DNA from: an uncultured Clostridia bacterium
GTDB lineage: Bacteria; Bacillota; Clostridia; Christensenellales; Borkfalkiaceae
Assembly: GCA_934271275.1 (NCBI GenBank)
Contig: CAKQRD010000002.1
Coordinates: 62,001-126,000 of the forward strand
DNA: 64,000 nt
Direction: 5' to 3'
Positions 1-8,232 of this stretch are shown piece after piece (position 1 is the stretch's first letter; each line of letters begins with the position of its first letter). The notes beneath the pieces are model-generated. The model ran no database searches. It saw nothing but the letters and a program-made list of their open reading frames with translations, and had not been told where the DNA came from. The translations under genes and the position numbers were made by a program.

Positions 1-1109
1 CGGAGAAGATTCGGAATACCGTTTCTTAACGCCTCGTCGTTTCTTTTTCCGCAATTTTCTTTGGTCGCGCCGCCGTGCATTTTAAGCGCGCGGAGCGTTG
101 CCACCACTACGACTGCAGAGGGTTTCAGCCCCGAAAGTCTGCACTTTATATCGAGAAATTTTTCCGCGCCGAGATCCGCGCCGAATCCCGCTTCGGTAAC
201 GGCGTAGTCGCCGAGCTTTAACGCAAGGCGCGTTGCTATAACGGAGTTACAGCCGTGCGCGATGTTCGCAAAAGGTCCGCCGTGCACGAGCGCGGGGTTT
301 CCTTCCAAGGTCTGCACGAGGTTGGGCTTTATCGCGTCTTTAAGAAGAGCGGTCAGCGCGCCCTCCGCTTTTAAGTCTCCGCAAGTAACGGGTTTGCCGT
401 TTTCGTCGTATGCGACGATTATTTTCTTAAGCCGAGCTTTAAGATCCGCAAGGTTTTCCGCAAGACAGAAAACCGCCATGATTTCGCTCGCTACCGTTAT
501 ATCGAATCCGTCTTCTCTCGGAACGCCGTTAGTTTTTCCGCCAAGCCCGTCTACGATAAACCGAAGCTGTCTGTCGTTCATATCCACGCATCTTTTCCAA
601 ACGACGTTGCGGGTATCAATTCCCATCGCGTTACCCTGATGAATATGATTATCGAGCATAGCGGCAAGAAGGTTGTTCGCCGCGCCTATCGCGTGAAAGT
701 CGCCCGTAAAATGCAGGTTTATGTCTTCCATGGGAACGACCTGCGAATAGCCGCCGCCCGCCGCGCCGCCTTTTACGCCGAAAACAGGACCTAAAGAAGG
801 TTCTCTTAAAGCAAGAACGGCGTTCTTGCCGATTCTGTTAAGCCCGTCCGCAAGTCCTATCGAGGTAGTGGTTTTGCCCTCGCCCGCAGGCGTGGGATTT
901 ATGGCGGTGACGAGAACGAGTCTTCCGTCTTTTTTCGCCGTTTTAGAGTTTTTCTCGTTTTTCAAATCGGCGTAAAAAGCGTTTACGTCGATTTTTGCTT
1001 TATATTTGCCGTACGGTTCTACGTTCTTTTGGTCGATTTTAGCTTTTTCGGCTATTTCGTAAACGGGTTTTAAGTCGCATTTTTGCGCTATCTCTATATC
1101 GGTAAACAT
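1..1109 (-). CDS. fhs: Formate--tetrahydrofolate ligase, 3' part missing (window edge)
   Basis: Joins formate to tetrahydrofolate with ATP to give 10-formyl-THF, in the cytoplasm. My translation from the ATG at 1109 gives about 369 residues of a family usually near 556, so the C-terminal third lies outside the window. The nucleotide-binding loop TPAGEGKTT is at about residues 73-81, followed by the family blocks REPSLGPVFGVKGGAAGGG and INLHFTGDFHAI. A strong ribosome site (AAAGGAGGG) precedes the ATG. It lies directly downstream of glyA, which makes 5,10-methylene-THF, so the pair belongs to one-carbon metabolism. A hairpin terminator separates the two and I see no strong promoter of its own, so part of its expression may come from read-through. 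Confidence 0.96.
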   Translation of the reverse strand, partial: MFTDIEIAQKCDLKPVYEIAEKAKIDQKNVEPYGKYKAKIDVNAFYADLKNEKNSKTAKKDGRLVLVTAINPTPAGEGKTTTSIGLADGLNRIGKNAVLALREPSLGPVFGVKGGAAGGGYSQVVPMEDINLHFTGDFHAIGAANNLLAAMLDNHIHQGNAMGIDTRNVVWKRCVDMNDRQLRFIVDGLGGKTNGVPREDGFDITVASEIMAVFCLAENLADLKARLKKIIVAYDENGKPVTCGDLKAEGALTALLKDAIKPNLVQTLEGNPALVHGGPFANIAHGCNSVIATRLALKLGDYAVTEAGFGADLGAEKFLDIKCRLSGLKPSAVVVVATLRALKMHGGATKENCGKRNDEALRNGIPNLL

Positions 1110-1163
1110 TCCTTACGCCCTCCTTTTTCCGCGACGTTGAGCGACGCGACGATAATCAGAATA

Positions 1164-1195
1164 TTAAAAACGGGCGCGGCATACGTCTGCCGCGC
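1164..1195 (-). terminator. Terminator between glyA and fhs
   Basis: The 8-bp arms GCGCGGCA (1174-1181) and TGCCGCGC (1188-1195) form a hairpin. On the minus strand it is followed by CCG and a T run, which suits termination after glyA. Confidence 0.75.
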
Positions 1196-1209
1196 TTAAA
1201 AACTTTTTA

Positions 1210-2448
1210 TCAATATATCGGATATTTTTCGCAAAGAGTTTTAACTCCCGCAGCTATATCGTCTTTCGAGCCGTCGAAATCGGTTATCGCGCGATATATC
1301 CAGTCCGCGATAAGCTCCATCTCCGCTTCTTTAAACCCGCGCGAAGTAACGGCGGGAGTCCCCACGCGAAGTCCGCTCGTTATAAACGGGCTTTGCGGAT
1401 CGTCGGGAATAGTGTTCTTGTTAGCCGTGATGTGTACGTTGTCGAGTCGTGTTTCGAGTTCTTTTCCCGTCACGCCGAACTTAACGAGTTTCAACAGCAT
1501 AAGGTGATTGTCTGTCCCGCCCGAAACGAGGTCTATTCCGCGCTCCGTCAGCCCTTTTGCAAGAGCGGCGGCGTTAAGAACTATCTGCTTTTGATATTTC
1601 TTGAATTCCGGAGTAAGAGCTTCTCCGAACGCCACGGCTTTTGCCGCTATTATGTGCATAAGCGGTCCGCCCTGCGTACCGGGAAATACGGCTTTATCGA
1701 TAATCTTACCGTATTTTTCTTTGCAAAGAATAAGTCCGCCGCGCGGTCCGCGAAGCGTTTTGTGCGTGGTAGAAGTAACCACATCCGCATACGGTACGGG
1801 CGAAGGATGAAGCCCCGCCGCCACGAGTCCCGCAACGTGCGCCATATCTACCATCAAAATCGCGCCCACCTCGTCCGCAATCTCTCTGCAACGCTTGAAA
1901 TCTATCGTCCTCGAATAAGCAGAAGCGCCGACGACTATCAGCTTCGGCTTACATTCCTTCGCTATCCGCTCCATTTCGTCGTAATCGATTCTTTCGGTCA
2001 CGGGCGACACGCCGTACGGAACTACGTTGAAATATTTACCGGAAATGTTTACGGGAGAACCGTGAGAAAGATGTCCCCCCTGCGAAAGATTCATTCCCAT
2101 AACGGTGTCGTGCGGCTGCAAAAAAGCAAAGAACACCGCAAGATTTGCGTTCGCGCCGCTGTGCGGCTGAACGTTTGCGTATTCCGCGCCGAAAAGTTTT
2201 TTCACCCGTTCTCTCGCAATTTCTTCTACGATATCTACGTACTCGCAACCGCCGTAATACCTTTTTTCGGGATAGCCCTCCGCGTATTTGTTGGTTAAAA
2301 CGCCGCCCGCCGCAAGAAGCACCGCGCGACTTACTATGTTTTCGGAAGCGATAAGCTCTATGTTGCCGCGCTGGCGGTTAAGTTCCTTTTCGCAAGCCGC
2401 CGCCACGTCCGCGTCGTATCTTGCAAGTTCTTCAAAAAAATTCTCCAT
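1210..2448 (-). CDS. glyA: Serine hydroxymethyltransferase
   Basis: PLP enzyme that interconverts serine plus THF with glycine plus 5,10-methylene-THF. The protein has 412 residues, normal for the bacterial family. Visible landmarks are the N-terminal NIELIASEN, the substrate-site block YAEGYPEKRYYGG and the PLP-lysine motif TSTTHKTLRGPRGG near residue 228. The start is an ATG preceded by AAGGAGG. A TTGTCA-18-TACAAT promoter lies about 70 bases upstream and a hairpin terminator follows. The next gene downstream is fhs. Confidence 0.98.
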   Translation of the reverse strand: MENFFEELARYDADVAAACEKELNRQRGNIELIASENIVSRAVLLAAGGVLTNKYAEGYPEKRYYGGCEYVDIVEEIARERVKKLFGAEYANVQPHSGANANLAVFFAFLQPHDTVMGMNLSQGGHLSHGSPVNISGKYFNVVPYGVSPVTERIDYDEMERIAKECKPKLIVVGASAYSRTIDFKRCREIADEVGAILMVDMAHVAGLVAAGLHPSPVPYADVVTSTTHKTLRGPRGGLILCKEKYGKIIDKAVFPGTQGGPLMHIIAAKAVAFGEALTPEFKKYQKQIVLNAAALAKGLTERGIDLVSGGTDNHLMLLKLVKFGVTGKELETRLDNVHITANKNTIPDDPQSPFITSGLRVGTPAVTSRGFKEAEMELIADWIYRAITDFDGSKDDIAAGVKTLCEKYPIY

Positions 2449-2519
2449 AGAATCCTCCTTCGCATTCCTCTTTCCCCGCCGCTCGCGCGCAAGGGGAAAT
2501 TTTTCTTCGTATTTTTAAT

Positions 2520-2549
2520 ATTGTACCACAAACCGTCACCCCGTGACAA
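2520..2549 (-). promoter_or_regulatory. Promoter of glyA
   Basis: On the minus strand a -35 box TTGTCA (2544-2549) and a -10 box TACAAT (2520-2525) are separated by 18 bases. No folate riboswitch-like structure is visible between here and the start codon. Confidence 0.75.
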
Positions 2550-2657
2550 TCTTTTTTTAAAGGTTTTCGGCGCTCCACGCCTTTTTCTCTGCTTGCCGCC
2601 GCTTTCCTTTCGGCGTGCCTGCGTTTTTTAGCCCGCGATTTTGCGAATAAACTGCGG

Positions 2658-2692
2658 ATAAAAAAGGAAGAGAACCCGAAGGCTGTCTTCCC
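2658..2692 (-). terminator. Terminator after the DUF4432 gene
   Basis: Arms GGAAGA (2666-2671) and TCTTCC (2686-2691) enclose an inner GCC-TTCG-GGT tetraloop. On the minus strand the hairpin is followed by a six-T run. Confidence 0.75.
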
Positions 2693-2706
2693 TTTATCTT
2701 TTCAAG

Positions 2707-3615
2707 CTATTTGATTTTTATAAATTCGTATTTAATCTCGTAGCGTTTTGCGGTTTCCGGCGGTAAAGTCATCGGCTCAAACTCGTCGAAACGAGTGGTT
2801 GCGGGTTCAACCCCGAGCGCGTAATCGCCGCTTATCATACTCTTCCATAAAAGCGTGACGGGAAAACTTTCCGTATCGTACCGCATTTTGACCGCTATAC
2901 CGAGCGCGGCGTTATCGAGCTTTACTTCCCCTCGCGAAAGATAGTTATAGAAAACCTCTTCGTCCCCTCCGTCAATCGGCTCGGTTATTTTCAGTCTGAA
3001 AGGCGCTCGCGACCTCGCGTAATCGGTAAGCCCTTCGCTCGTTTTTGCGGGAATATCGAGCGCGAGATTTTCGTCGAGGAACGGATAGCCGAAATTCGTA
3101 TGATATAAAAGAACGTATTTCGCGGAAGTATAGCCTTCGTTTATAAGCTCGTCGTTTACGGTTATACCGCTCTCCGTCACCTCGTAGCGGCGGCGCAATA
3201 TAAGATTTTCGCCGAACAGCGCGGTAATTCTAACGTCGCCCCCGACGACTATCTTTTCGCCTTCCGCAAAATGATAAACGTTTTCCGCCTTTTTATAGTG
3301 CAGGCTGCCGTGAACGGGTTTCCCTTCAACGCACGAGCTTACGTTGTCCGTTCCGCAGGTATACAAGAACCCGCCCTCGAACTTCTCCGCAAATTCGCCC
3401 GAGTTCGAGTTTATGCCGTTTTTGGAAAGAAAAGAAATATTCTCCCCGCAAAAACGCACCCGCGAAATATCCAGCGCGTTATCCTTGTTAAACAGCGCTT
3501 CGAGCTTCCCTGCGGTGACGAGTACGCAGTTTTTGCCGCTTTCCGCGCCGCTTTTAAACTCTATATCGTACGCCGAAAAGCATTGTTTTACGTTGCCGAG
3601 TTTTCTTTCGTTCAT
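2707..3615 (-). CDS. Aldose 1-epimerase-like protein (DUF4432 family)
   Basis: 302 residues resembling the DUF4432 branch of the galactose-mutarotase fold: a long beta-sandwich with the family blocks FLYTCGTDN and GSLHY (about residues 83-105), LLYHTNFGYPFLDE and a closing GVEPATTR. Members of this superfamily bind sugars and some epimerise them at C1; the exact substrate is unknown. Its ATG overlaps the stop of the upstream cupin gene (ATGA), so the two are translationally coupled and form an operon opposite the PocR-AraC regulator. A terminator follows directly. Confidence 0.8.
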   Translation of the reverse strand: MNERKLGNVKQCFSAYDIEFKSGAESGKNCVLVTAGKLEALFNKDNALDISRVRFCGENISFLSKNGINSNSGEFAEKFEGGFLYTCGTDNVSSCVEGKPVHGSLHYKKAENVYHFAEGEKIVVGGDVRITALFGENLILRRRYEVTESGITVNDELINEGYTSAKYVLLYHTNFGYPFLDENLALDIPAKTSEGLTDYARSRAPFRLKITEPIDGGDEEVFYNYLSRGEVKLDNAALGIAVKMRYDTESFPVTLLWKSMISGDYALGVEPATTRFDEFEPMTLPPETAKRYEIKYEFIKIK

Positions 3616-4796
3616 AACTTTAAATCGGGATTTTCCGCAAAATGTTTGAGCATTACGATATTTTCCGTTTTGCTCGTGTTGGTTATCTTTACGCCTTTTT
3701 TCGCCGCGTCAGCCGTCACGAAAAATTCGTCGTTCGTAAGCTCGCCGTAACGGATTAGGGTGGGCGTTTCTATATCCCACACGCCGAATTTGCCCCTGCC
3801 CTCTATAAGAATAAAGCCGTAGGGCGCGCCGTCCGAAATCGTTACCGTCTGCCCCGGATATACCGTAAGGCGTTTTGCGCAGGCAAGCTTCGATTTATAG
3901 CATATCCATTCTTCCTTATACGCCGCGCTTTCTCTCGCGACGACGGGGCGCATAAAGCGATGTTTTTTGAATTCGGGATCTACGTTCGCTTCCCAGTCGA
4001 TAACGTCCATAAGGTAATCGAAATTCCCTTTTTCCTCGGGCGGGCAGTTCTTCCACAAAAGGTCGACGGGTACGCAATGTCCGCCGTATAAAACCGACTG
4101 ATACATAGCGTATACGTCCGAAGCGAACTGCGGCTCGTAGGTGCAAAGGCTCGCGGGGGCGTGCAGAACTCCCGGAGGAACGTCCCAGCCCGTGTCGAGT
4201 TCTATTTTATAAGCCTGCGAATAATCGAGAAGCTTGTTGTCTCCCTTCTCGAAATTTTCAAGACATTTCTTTATTTCTTCTTTCGTACACTCGGGGTTAA
4301 GACCGAAGAACGTGAACGGAAATTCGCCGCCGTGATTGTTCATCTGCGCGGGAAAAAAGTACATTTCGGGCTTACCCGCAGAGCCTACCCTTCTCGCGTG
4401 CTGTTCCCTATGGTGAATGTGGTGAGGAAGCGGTCCCTGATTATCGAAAAATTTGGAAAACATTGACCAGCCGTGGTAGGTGTTCCACAAATGCTCGCCG
4501 ATGATTTCTTTCTTTAATTCCGCAACCATATCGCGGAGAAGAACCTTTTCGTCTCCCTCCGCGGAAACGACGTACGAAAGCCCTTCGTCCGCGGGCGTTC
4601 CCGGTCCGTTCTCCGCCCACGTCGTGGAAGCGAACCATCTTTCGTCTATTCCGCCCTTTTCAAGTCCCAGAACGTAGTAATCGTCGGGGTGAAGCTTTAT
4701 CCTCTTACCCGGACGGCAGAAGCTTCTCGGTACCCACGTCGGTTTAAGTCTTAATACGCCTTCGCCTTCTTTAAGCAGTTTTTCGGCTATGCTCAT
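3612..4796 (-). CDS. Cupin-type sugar isomerase-like protein (phosphomannose isomerase superfamily)
   Basis: 394 residues, probably cytoplasmic. Contains a histidine-rich metal-binding block LPHHIHHREQHAR near residue 125, a PEMYFFPAQMNNHGGEFPF segment and a second cupin-like half near residues 310-360. This layout resembles cupin proteins related to mannose-6-phosphate isomerase. Substrate cannot be told from sequence. ATG preceded by AAGGAG at good spacing. It is the first gene of a two-gene operon with the DUF4432 protein and is divergent from the AraC regulator. Its promoter lacks a good -35 box (a TATTAT-like -10 near 4829-4834), which would suit activator dependence. Confidence 0.7.
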   Translation of the reverse strand: MSIAEKLLKEGEGVLRLKPTWVPRSFCRPGKRIKLHPDDYYVLGLEKGGIDERWFASTTWAENGPGTPADEGLSYVVSAEGDEKVLLRDMVAELKKEIIGEHLWNTYHGWSMFSKFFDNQGPLPHHIHHREQHARRVGSAGKPEMYFFPAQMNNHGGEFPFTFFGLNPECTKEEIKKCLENFEKGDNKLLDYSQAYKIELDTGWDVPPGVLHAPASLCTYEPQFASDVYAMYQSVLYGGHCVPVDLLWKNCPPEEKGNFDYLMDVIDWEANVDPEFKKHRFMRPVVARESAAYKEEWICYKSKLACAKRLTVYPGQTVTISDGAPYGFILIEGRGKFGVWDIETPTLIRYGELTNDEFFVTADAAKKGVKITNTSKTENIVMLKHFAENPDLKL

Positions 4797-4925
4797 AATA
4801 TAATCTCCTTATAAGATTTATTACTTATATAATACCCCTTTTGCCGCCCGAGGTATAGAAGAATAAAACTGAAAAATAGCACTATCTTTTCCGTTTTTGA
4901 AAATAATTTATCCTTTTTGAATCCG

Positions 4926-4954
4926 TTGACAAAGCGGACGAAATGCAATATAAT
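4926..4954 (+). promoter_or_regulatory. Consensus promoter of the PocR-AraC gene
   Basis: TTGACA (4926-4931), 17-base spacer, TATAAT (4949-4954): a perfect sigma-A consensus. Transcription would start near 4961, leaving about 200 bases of untranslated leader. Confidence 0.85.
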
Positions 4955-4971
4955 ACGAATAAATAAGGATT

Positions 4972-5050
4972 CCGACAAGGGGCGACCGCTGGGCGGCGAC
5001 ATTCCGCCTGCGGCTACGCGATAAAGCGGCGGGACGAAATGACTTGTCGG
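4972..5050 (+). promoter_or_regulatory. Structured 5' leader of the AraC gene
   Basis: Outer arms CCGACAAG (4972-4979) and CTTGTCGG (5043-5050) pair perfectly. Inside, CCGC plus GGGCGG (4986-4996) can pair with CCGCCT plus GCGG (5004-5013) with one bulged base. No run of T follows, so a simple terminator is unlikely. Known riboswitch consensus sequences were not recognised. Confidence 0.45.
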
Positions 5051-5168
5051 GATTGCCTCGCGATAATCGTGCGGTGCGGAATAAAGACGCGGCGGCGACG
5101 ACGGGGCGCAAAATAAGCGGATTAAAACGACCGGCACGCGTAAAAAAACTATCAAAGGAGCGTTCGGA

Positions 5169-6005
5169 ATGAAAATCGTTCTCGATACACAAAAACTGAA
5201 AGAGGTTATCACGAGTTTTGCGGAAATCACGCGCACGAATATCTGCTTTTTCGACGCGGATATGAACGTGCTTGCCGCGCTTCCGCAAAAAATGCAGCCG
5301 TTTTGCAGAAGGATAAGAGAGGCTGAGGGAAAGCTTAAACTATGCCTTTTATCGGACGAAACGCACCGCAGGCAGGTGAAAAAGCTGAAAAAGCCCGTCA
5401 CTTACACCTGTCACGCAGGGCTTACGGAAACTATGCTCCCCGTAATTTACGACGAGGAAATTATAGGCTATATCATTTTCGGGCAATACCGCGGGGCGGG
5501 TAACGAAGACGCAAGCAAAGCCGCACTCGCCGCTTTCTGCAATAAAAACGCGCTGGACTACGAAACGCTTCTCGCGGAATACGAAAAGCTCCCCCGACTT
5601 TCCCCCGAACAGGTTAAGGCTTCCGTCGCGATGATGGAACTTTGCATAAAATACCTTTGCGGAGAAAACGTGATTAAGGCGGACGGAACCTCCGCGGCGT
5701 ATAAAATCATCGAATATCTGAACGAAAATTTTCGGCAGGACGTTTCCGTGGAAGAGCTTTGCGAAAAGTTTTTCATAAGCACCAAAATGCTTTACCGAAT
5801 CGTTAAAAGAGAAACGGGAACGACCGTTTTCGGGTACGTCACCGCAAAGCGAGTGAAAGCCGCGGAAGAGCTTCTTATAGTTTCCGATAAGCCCGTTTCG
5901 GAAATCGCCGCGGACGTGGGATACTCCGACTACAATTATTTTATAAAAGTTTTCAAAAAAGCGACGGGCGTTACCCCTCTTAAATATCGCAAACAAAATT
6001 CGTAG
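5169..6005 (+). CDS. AraC-family regulator with PocR-type sensor domain
   Basis: 278 residues. The N-terminal half (about 1-150) looks like a PocR ligand-binding domain, including the CHAGL segment and GYIIFGQYRG. The C-terminal 100 residues hold the two helix-turn-helix motifs of AraC/XylS proteins, ending in GYSDYNYFIKVFKKATGVTPLKYRK. Such proteins usually activate sugar or cofactor genes when they bind a small ligand. It sits between and opposite two carbohydrate transcription units, which it probably controls. ATG preceded by AAAGGAGC. Convergent with the GHL6 gene across a perfect palindromic terminator. Confidence 0.9.
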   Translation: MKIVLDTQKLKEVITSFAEITRTNICFFDADMNVLAALPQKMQPFCRRIREAEGKLKLCLLSDETHRRQVKKLKKPVTYTCHAGLTETMLPVIYDEEIIGYIIFGQYRGAGNEDASKAALAAFCNKNALDYETLLAEYEKLPRLSPEQVKASVAMMELCIKYLCGENVIKADGTSAAYKIIEYLNENFRQDVSVEELCEKFFISTKMLYRIVKRETGTTVFGYVTAKRVKAAEELLIVSDKPVSEIAADVGYSDYNYFIKVFKKATGVTPLKYRKQNS

Positions 6006-6049
6006 CTCCTTTAAGAAGCTGCGGCGGCGTACGCAACGATAAATAAACG

Positions 6050-6099
6050 ATAAAAGCTGCGGCGGCGAGAAAAATTTTTCTCGCCGCCGCAGCTTTTAT
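6050..6099. terminator. Perfect 50-base palindromic bidirectional terminator
   Basis: Bases 6050-6099 are a perfect inverted repeat centred at 6074/6075 with A/T tracts at the ends and the centre. It lies between the convergent AraC and GHL6 genes. The 13-base segment AGCTGCGGCGGCG also occurs upstream at about 6018-6029, a partial duplication of one arm. Confidence 0.9.
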
Positions 6100-6105
6100 T
6101 TACCG

Positions 6106-8094
6106 TTATAATTTTATTTCGTAAGAAGCGTGAAGATTTATTTCGTCCTTAAAAGTAACCGCTCCGTTCTCGTACGCAAACGAGATTTCCTTTTCGCAGG
6201 AAAGTTCTTTCACGCTTACGGGTTTTCTTCCCGTTTTTACCGTTATTTCCACGGGATAGATACAATCTTTATCCGCGCTTAAAGACACCGCCGAAAGATA
6301 GAACGCGTTTTCCGCCCTGAACGTTACCGTTTCCACGTTTTTGGAAGCCTTTGCTCTTACAGAATAATCGCCGCCCGTCATCTCGTTTATAAGGTTCAGG
6401 AACGCGTCTCCGAACGCTCTTCTGTCGTCCTTTTCTATCGCGCCCGCGCACCAGACAACCATGCCTTTTCCGACCTTTCTTTTCACTATCGCGGGAACTT
6501 CCGTAACCTCCCACGGCGGGTTGGAATGTATGGAGGCAAAACGGATATTATCCTCCGGCACGGTGCGGGGAAGCTCTGCCGTAGCCAGAATTTCCGCGTC
6601 CTTCGCGACCGAAAGTTTCGCAAGCTTATACTTAAACGGTATCGGATATTTTGCGTTAAAATCGGAAAGCTGTTTTTCGTACCCCGCTTTCGGCGCGATA
6701 TACGTCATTGTCGTGCCGATAAATCCTTCGTTTTTACCGCCGAGAAGCCTTTCTATAAGCCGCGCGTCGCTCGCTCCGTCTATATAAAGATTGCCGCCGT
6801 CCTCAACGTATTTTATAAGCTTTTCGACTTCGGGATTATCGAAATTCTGAAGCATCGGCGCGACTACGCACTTAAACCTCGAAAGTTCGCCCGTATGCCC
6901 GTTGCCGATAACCGCTACGGGAACGTGGCGTTCGGTAAGCCTTCTCGTCGCCGCAATCGCCGCTTCCTTATTGCCGAAGCCTATCCCCGATTCGTCAAAC
7001 TGCGTCGAGCTGTCGAAGAATACCGCTATATCGCAAACGGGTTCGCCCGCGTTATACTTTTCCAAAGCTTCCTGCTCCGAAAAAAGCTTGCCGAGAAGCT
7101 CGTATACCCTTTTATCCATAGTTCCCACGGGATCTATCGCGTCTATTATAAAGGTCGCGCCGTGGTGTGCGCGGGTAAGCGCGATTTCCGTTTCGAGATA
7201 TTCGGAATCTTTGGTCGCCGTATGCTCCTGCAACCTTACGCAACGGCTGTTCATATACTCGAACGGCTGATTCTGCGTTATCGAATAGAAATATTTACAC
7301 GAAAAAGAATGCGCCGCAAGGTCGCCGTAAAGGTCGCCGCCCGCGTAGTCCGCAACGTCGGAAATTTTTTCGGTAGATCCCGCCGTCCAGTCGAACGCGA
7401 CTATGCCCGCGTTATTGAACTCGATGCTTACCTCGGGCATTATCTCGTGCGTTTTTTGCGCGACGAACGCGCAGAACTCCGCCATCCATTCCTGCAATTT
7501 TTTGGCGTATTCCTTGAATCGCGGAGCTTTTAAATCGGGCTCGGGCATATCGCCGCCGACTTCTTTTTGCCACCTTTCGCGGCAGGACTTACAGCGGCAG
7601 CTGTCAGGCCAGAACGGCATATCGTAAAACACTCCGTCCAGCTCGAAATTGTCGTGCATTTCCTTTATCTGCTCCACGACGAATGCGCGGTACTCCTTGT
7701 TATTCGGACAGACGAAGCCGTATCTTCCGCCCTTTTCGCGCGGGGTTTTGCCGTCCGCTTCTATCATTTTCCACTCGGGATGGTTGATTTCCGCCCGATT
7801 GTTGTGGATAAGGCTGTAATACCCCACGACCTTTATCCCGTTTTCGTGACAAAGCTTTATAAGTCTTTGCATTTTGTCGTTACCGACGAACGCCCTATGC
7901 TCTTCGGCAACCTTCGTTGGGAAATTACACAGCCCCACGTGCGACTGCAAATATATCATCGCGCATTGAATTTTTGCGAGTTTTAGATTTTCTACGTATT
8001 CATCGGGAGAGAACTCGGACAAAAACCTTTCATCCCAGTCCTCTATGTGCATATCGAGAAGGTGTCTTCTGTATAAATTTTTATACCATTTCAT
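6106..8094 (-). CDS. Putative glycoside hydrolase, GHL6-type with beta-galactosidase trimerisation-like domain
   Basis: 662 residues, no signal peptide, so cytoplasmic. The N-terminal half resembles a (beta/alpha)8 barrel of the GHL6 kind: YLQSHVGLCNFPTKV, IKVVGYYSLIHNNR, then DGVFYDMPFWPDSCRCKSC near residue 155. The middle, from about residue 360 (VCDIAVFFDSSTQFDESG), resembles the GH42 trimerisation domain, with a glutamine-amidotransferase-like fold. The start is an ATG after AAGGAT. Its promoter region carries two ATAGCAA boxes 21 bp apart and a poor -35 box, suggesting activation by the neighbouring AraC protein. Substrate unknown; proteins of this type are often labelled alpha-L-fucosidase without proof. 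Confidence 0.75.
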   Translation of the reverse strand: MKWYKNLYRRHLLDMHIEDWDERFLSEFSPDEYVENLKLAKIQCAMIYLQSHVGLCNFPTKVAEEHRAFVGNDKMQRLIKLCHENGIKVVGYYSLIHNNRAEINHPEWKMIEADGKTPREKGGRYGFVCPNNKEYRAFVVEQIKEMHDNFELDGVFYDMPFWPDSCRCKSCRERWQKEVGGDMPEPDLKAPRFKEYAKKLQEWMAEFCAFVAQKTHEIMPEVSIEFNNAGIVAFDWTAGSTEKISDVADYAGGDLYGDLAAHSFSCKYFYSITQNQPFEYMNSRCVRLQEHTATKDSEYLETEIALTRAHHGATFIIDAIDPVGTMDKRVYELLGKLFSEQEALEKYNAGEPVCDIAVFFDSSTQFDESGIGFGNKEAAIAATRRLTERHVPVAVIGNGHTGELSRFKCVVAPMLQNFDNPEVEKLIKYVEDGGNLYIDGASDARLIERLLGGKNEGFIGTTMTYIAPKAGYEKQLSDFNAKYPIPFKYKLAKLSVAKDAEILATAELPRTVPEDNIRFASIHSNPPWEVTEVPAIVKRKVGKGMVVWCAGAIEKDDRRAFGDAFLNLINEMTGGDYSVRAKASKNVETVTFRAENAFYLSAVSLSADKDCIYPVEITVKTGRKPVSVKELSCEKEISFAYENGAVTFKDEINLHASYEIKL

Positions 8095-8232
8095 AATTTT
8101 ATCCTTATTTTCCGTCTTTTTCTCTATTCTATCAGAATTTTCGTCCGCGTGATAGCAAATAAATGTTTTTAAATAGCAATTTCTTTTCGCCGCCGCGCTA
8201 TTTTGCTATTTTTTCTTTTTTCTTTTTTTAAT
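8095..8232 (-). promoter_or_regulatory. Regulatory region with repeated ATAGCAA boxes
   Basis: ATAGCAA occurs at 8152-8158 and 8173-8179 (21 bp apart, two helical turns), and inverted as TTGCTAT at 8203-8209 within GCTATTTTGCTATT. On the minus strand a TAGAAT -10 box lies near 8130 with no good -35, and the first box overlaps the -35 position. This is the usual arrangement for an AraC-type activator site. Confidence 0.5.

Larger units (their letters stand above)
4797..5168. other. Divergent regulatory region between the cupin operon and the AraC gene
   Basis: 372 bases without a credible gene. It holds the strong plus-strand promoter of the AraC gene, a leader of about 200 bases able to fold, a weak minus-strand promoter near 4829 and one AAATAGCACT sequence (4874-4883) related to boxes upstream of the GHL6 gene. 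A long minus-strand reading frame through here is rejected. Confidence 0.7.

Noticed and set aside
1110..1209. Possible tetrahydrofolate riboswitch before fhs
   Set aside because: The gap holds only the glyA terminator and a ribosome site; no conserved folate-riboswitch blocks.
2068..2080. Six-C run inside glyA
   Set aside because: Too short to be a slippage tract and the frame is intact with all motifs present.
4793..5401. 202-residue minus-strand frame across the divergent promoter
   Set aside because: It crosses a consensus plus-strand promoter and the start of the AraC gene; Phe/Ser/Arg-rich composition typical of antisense frames.
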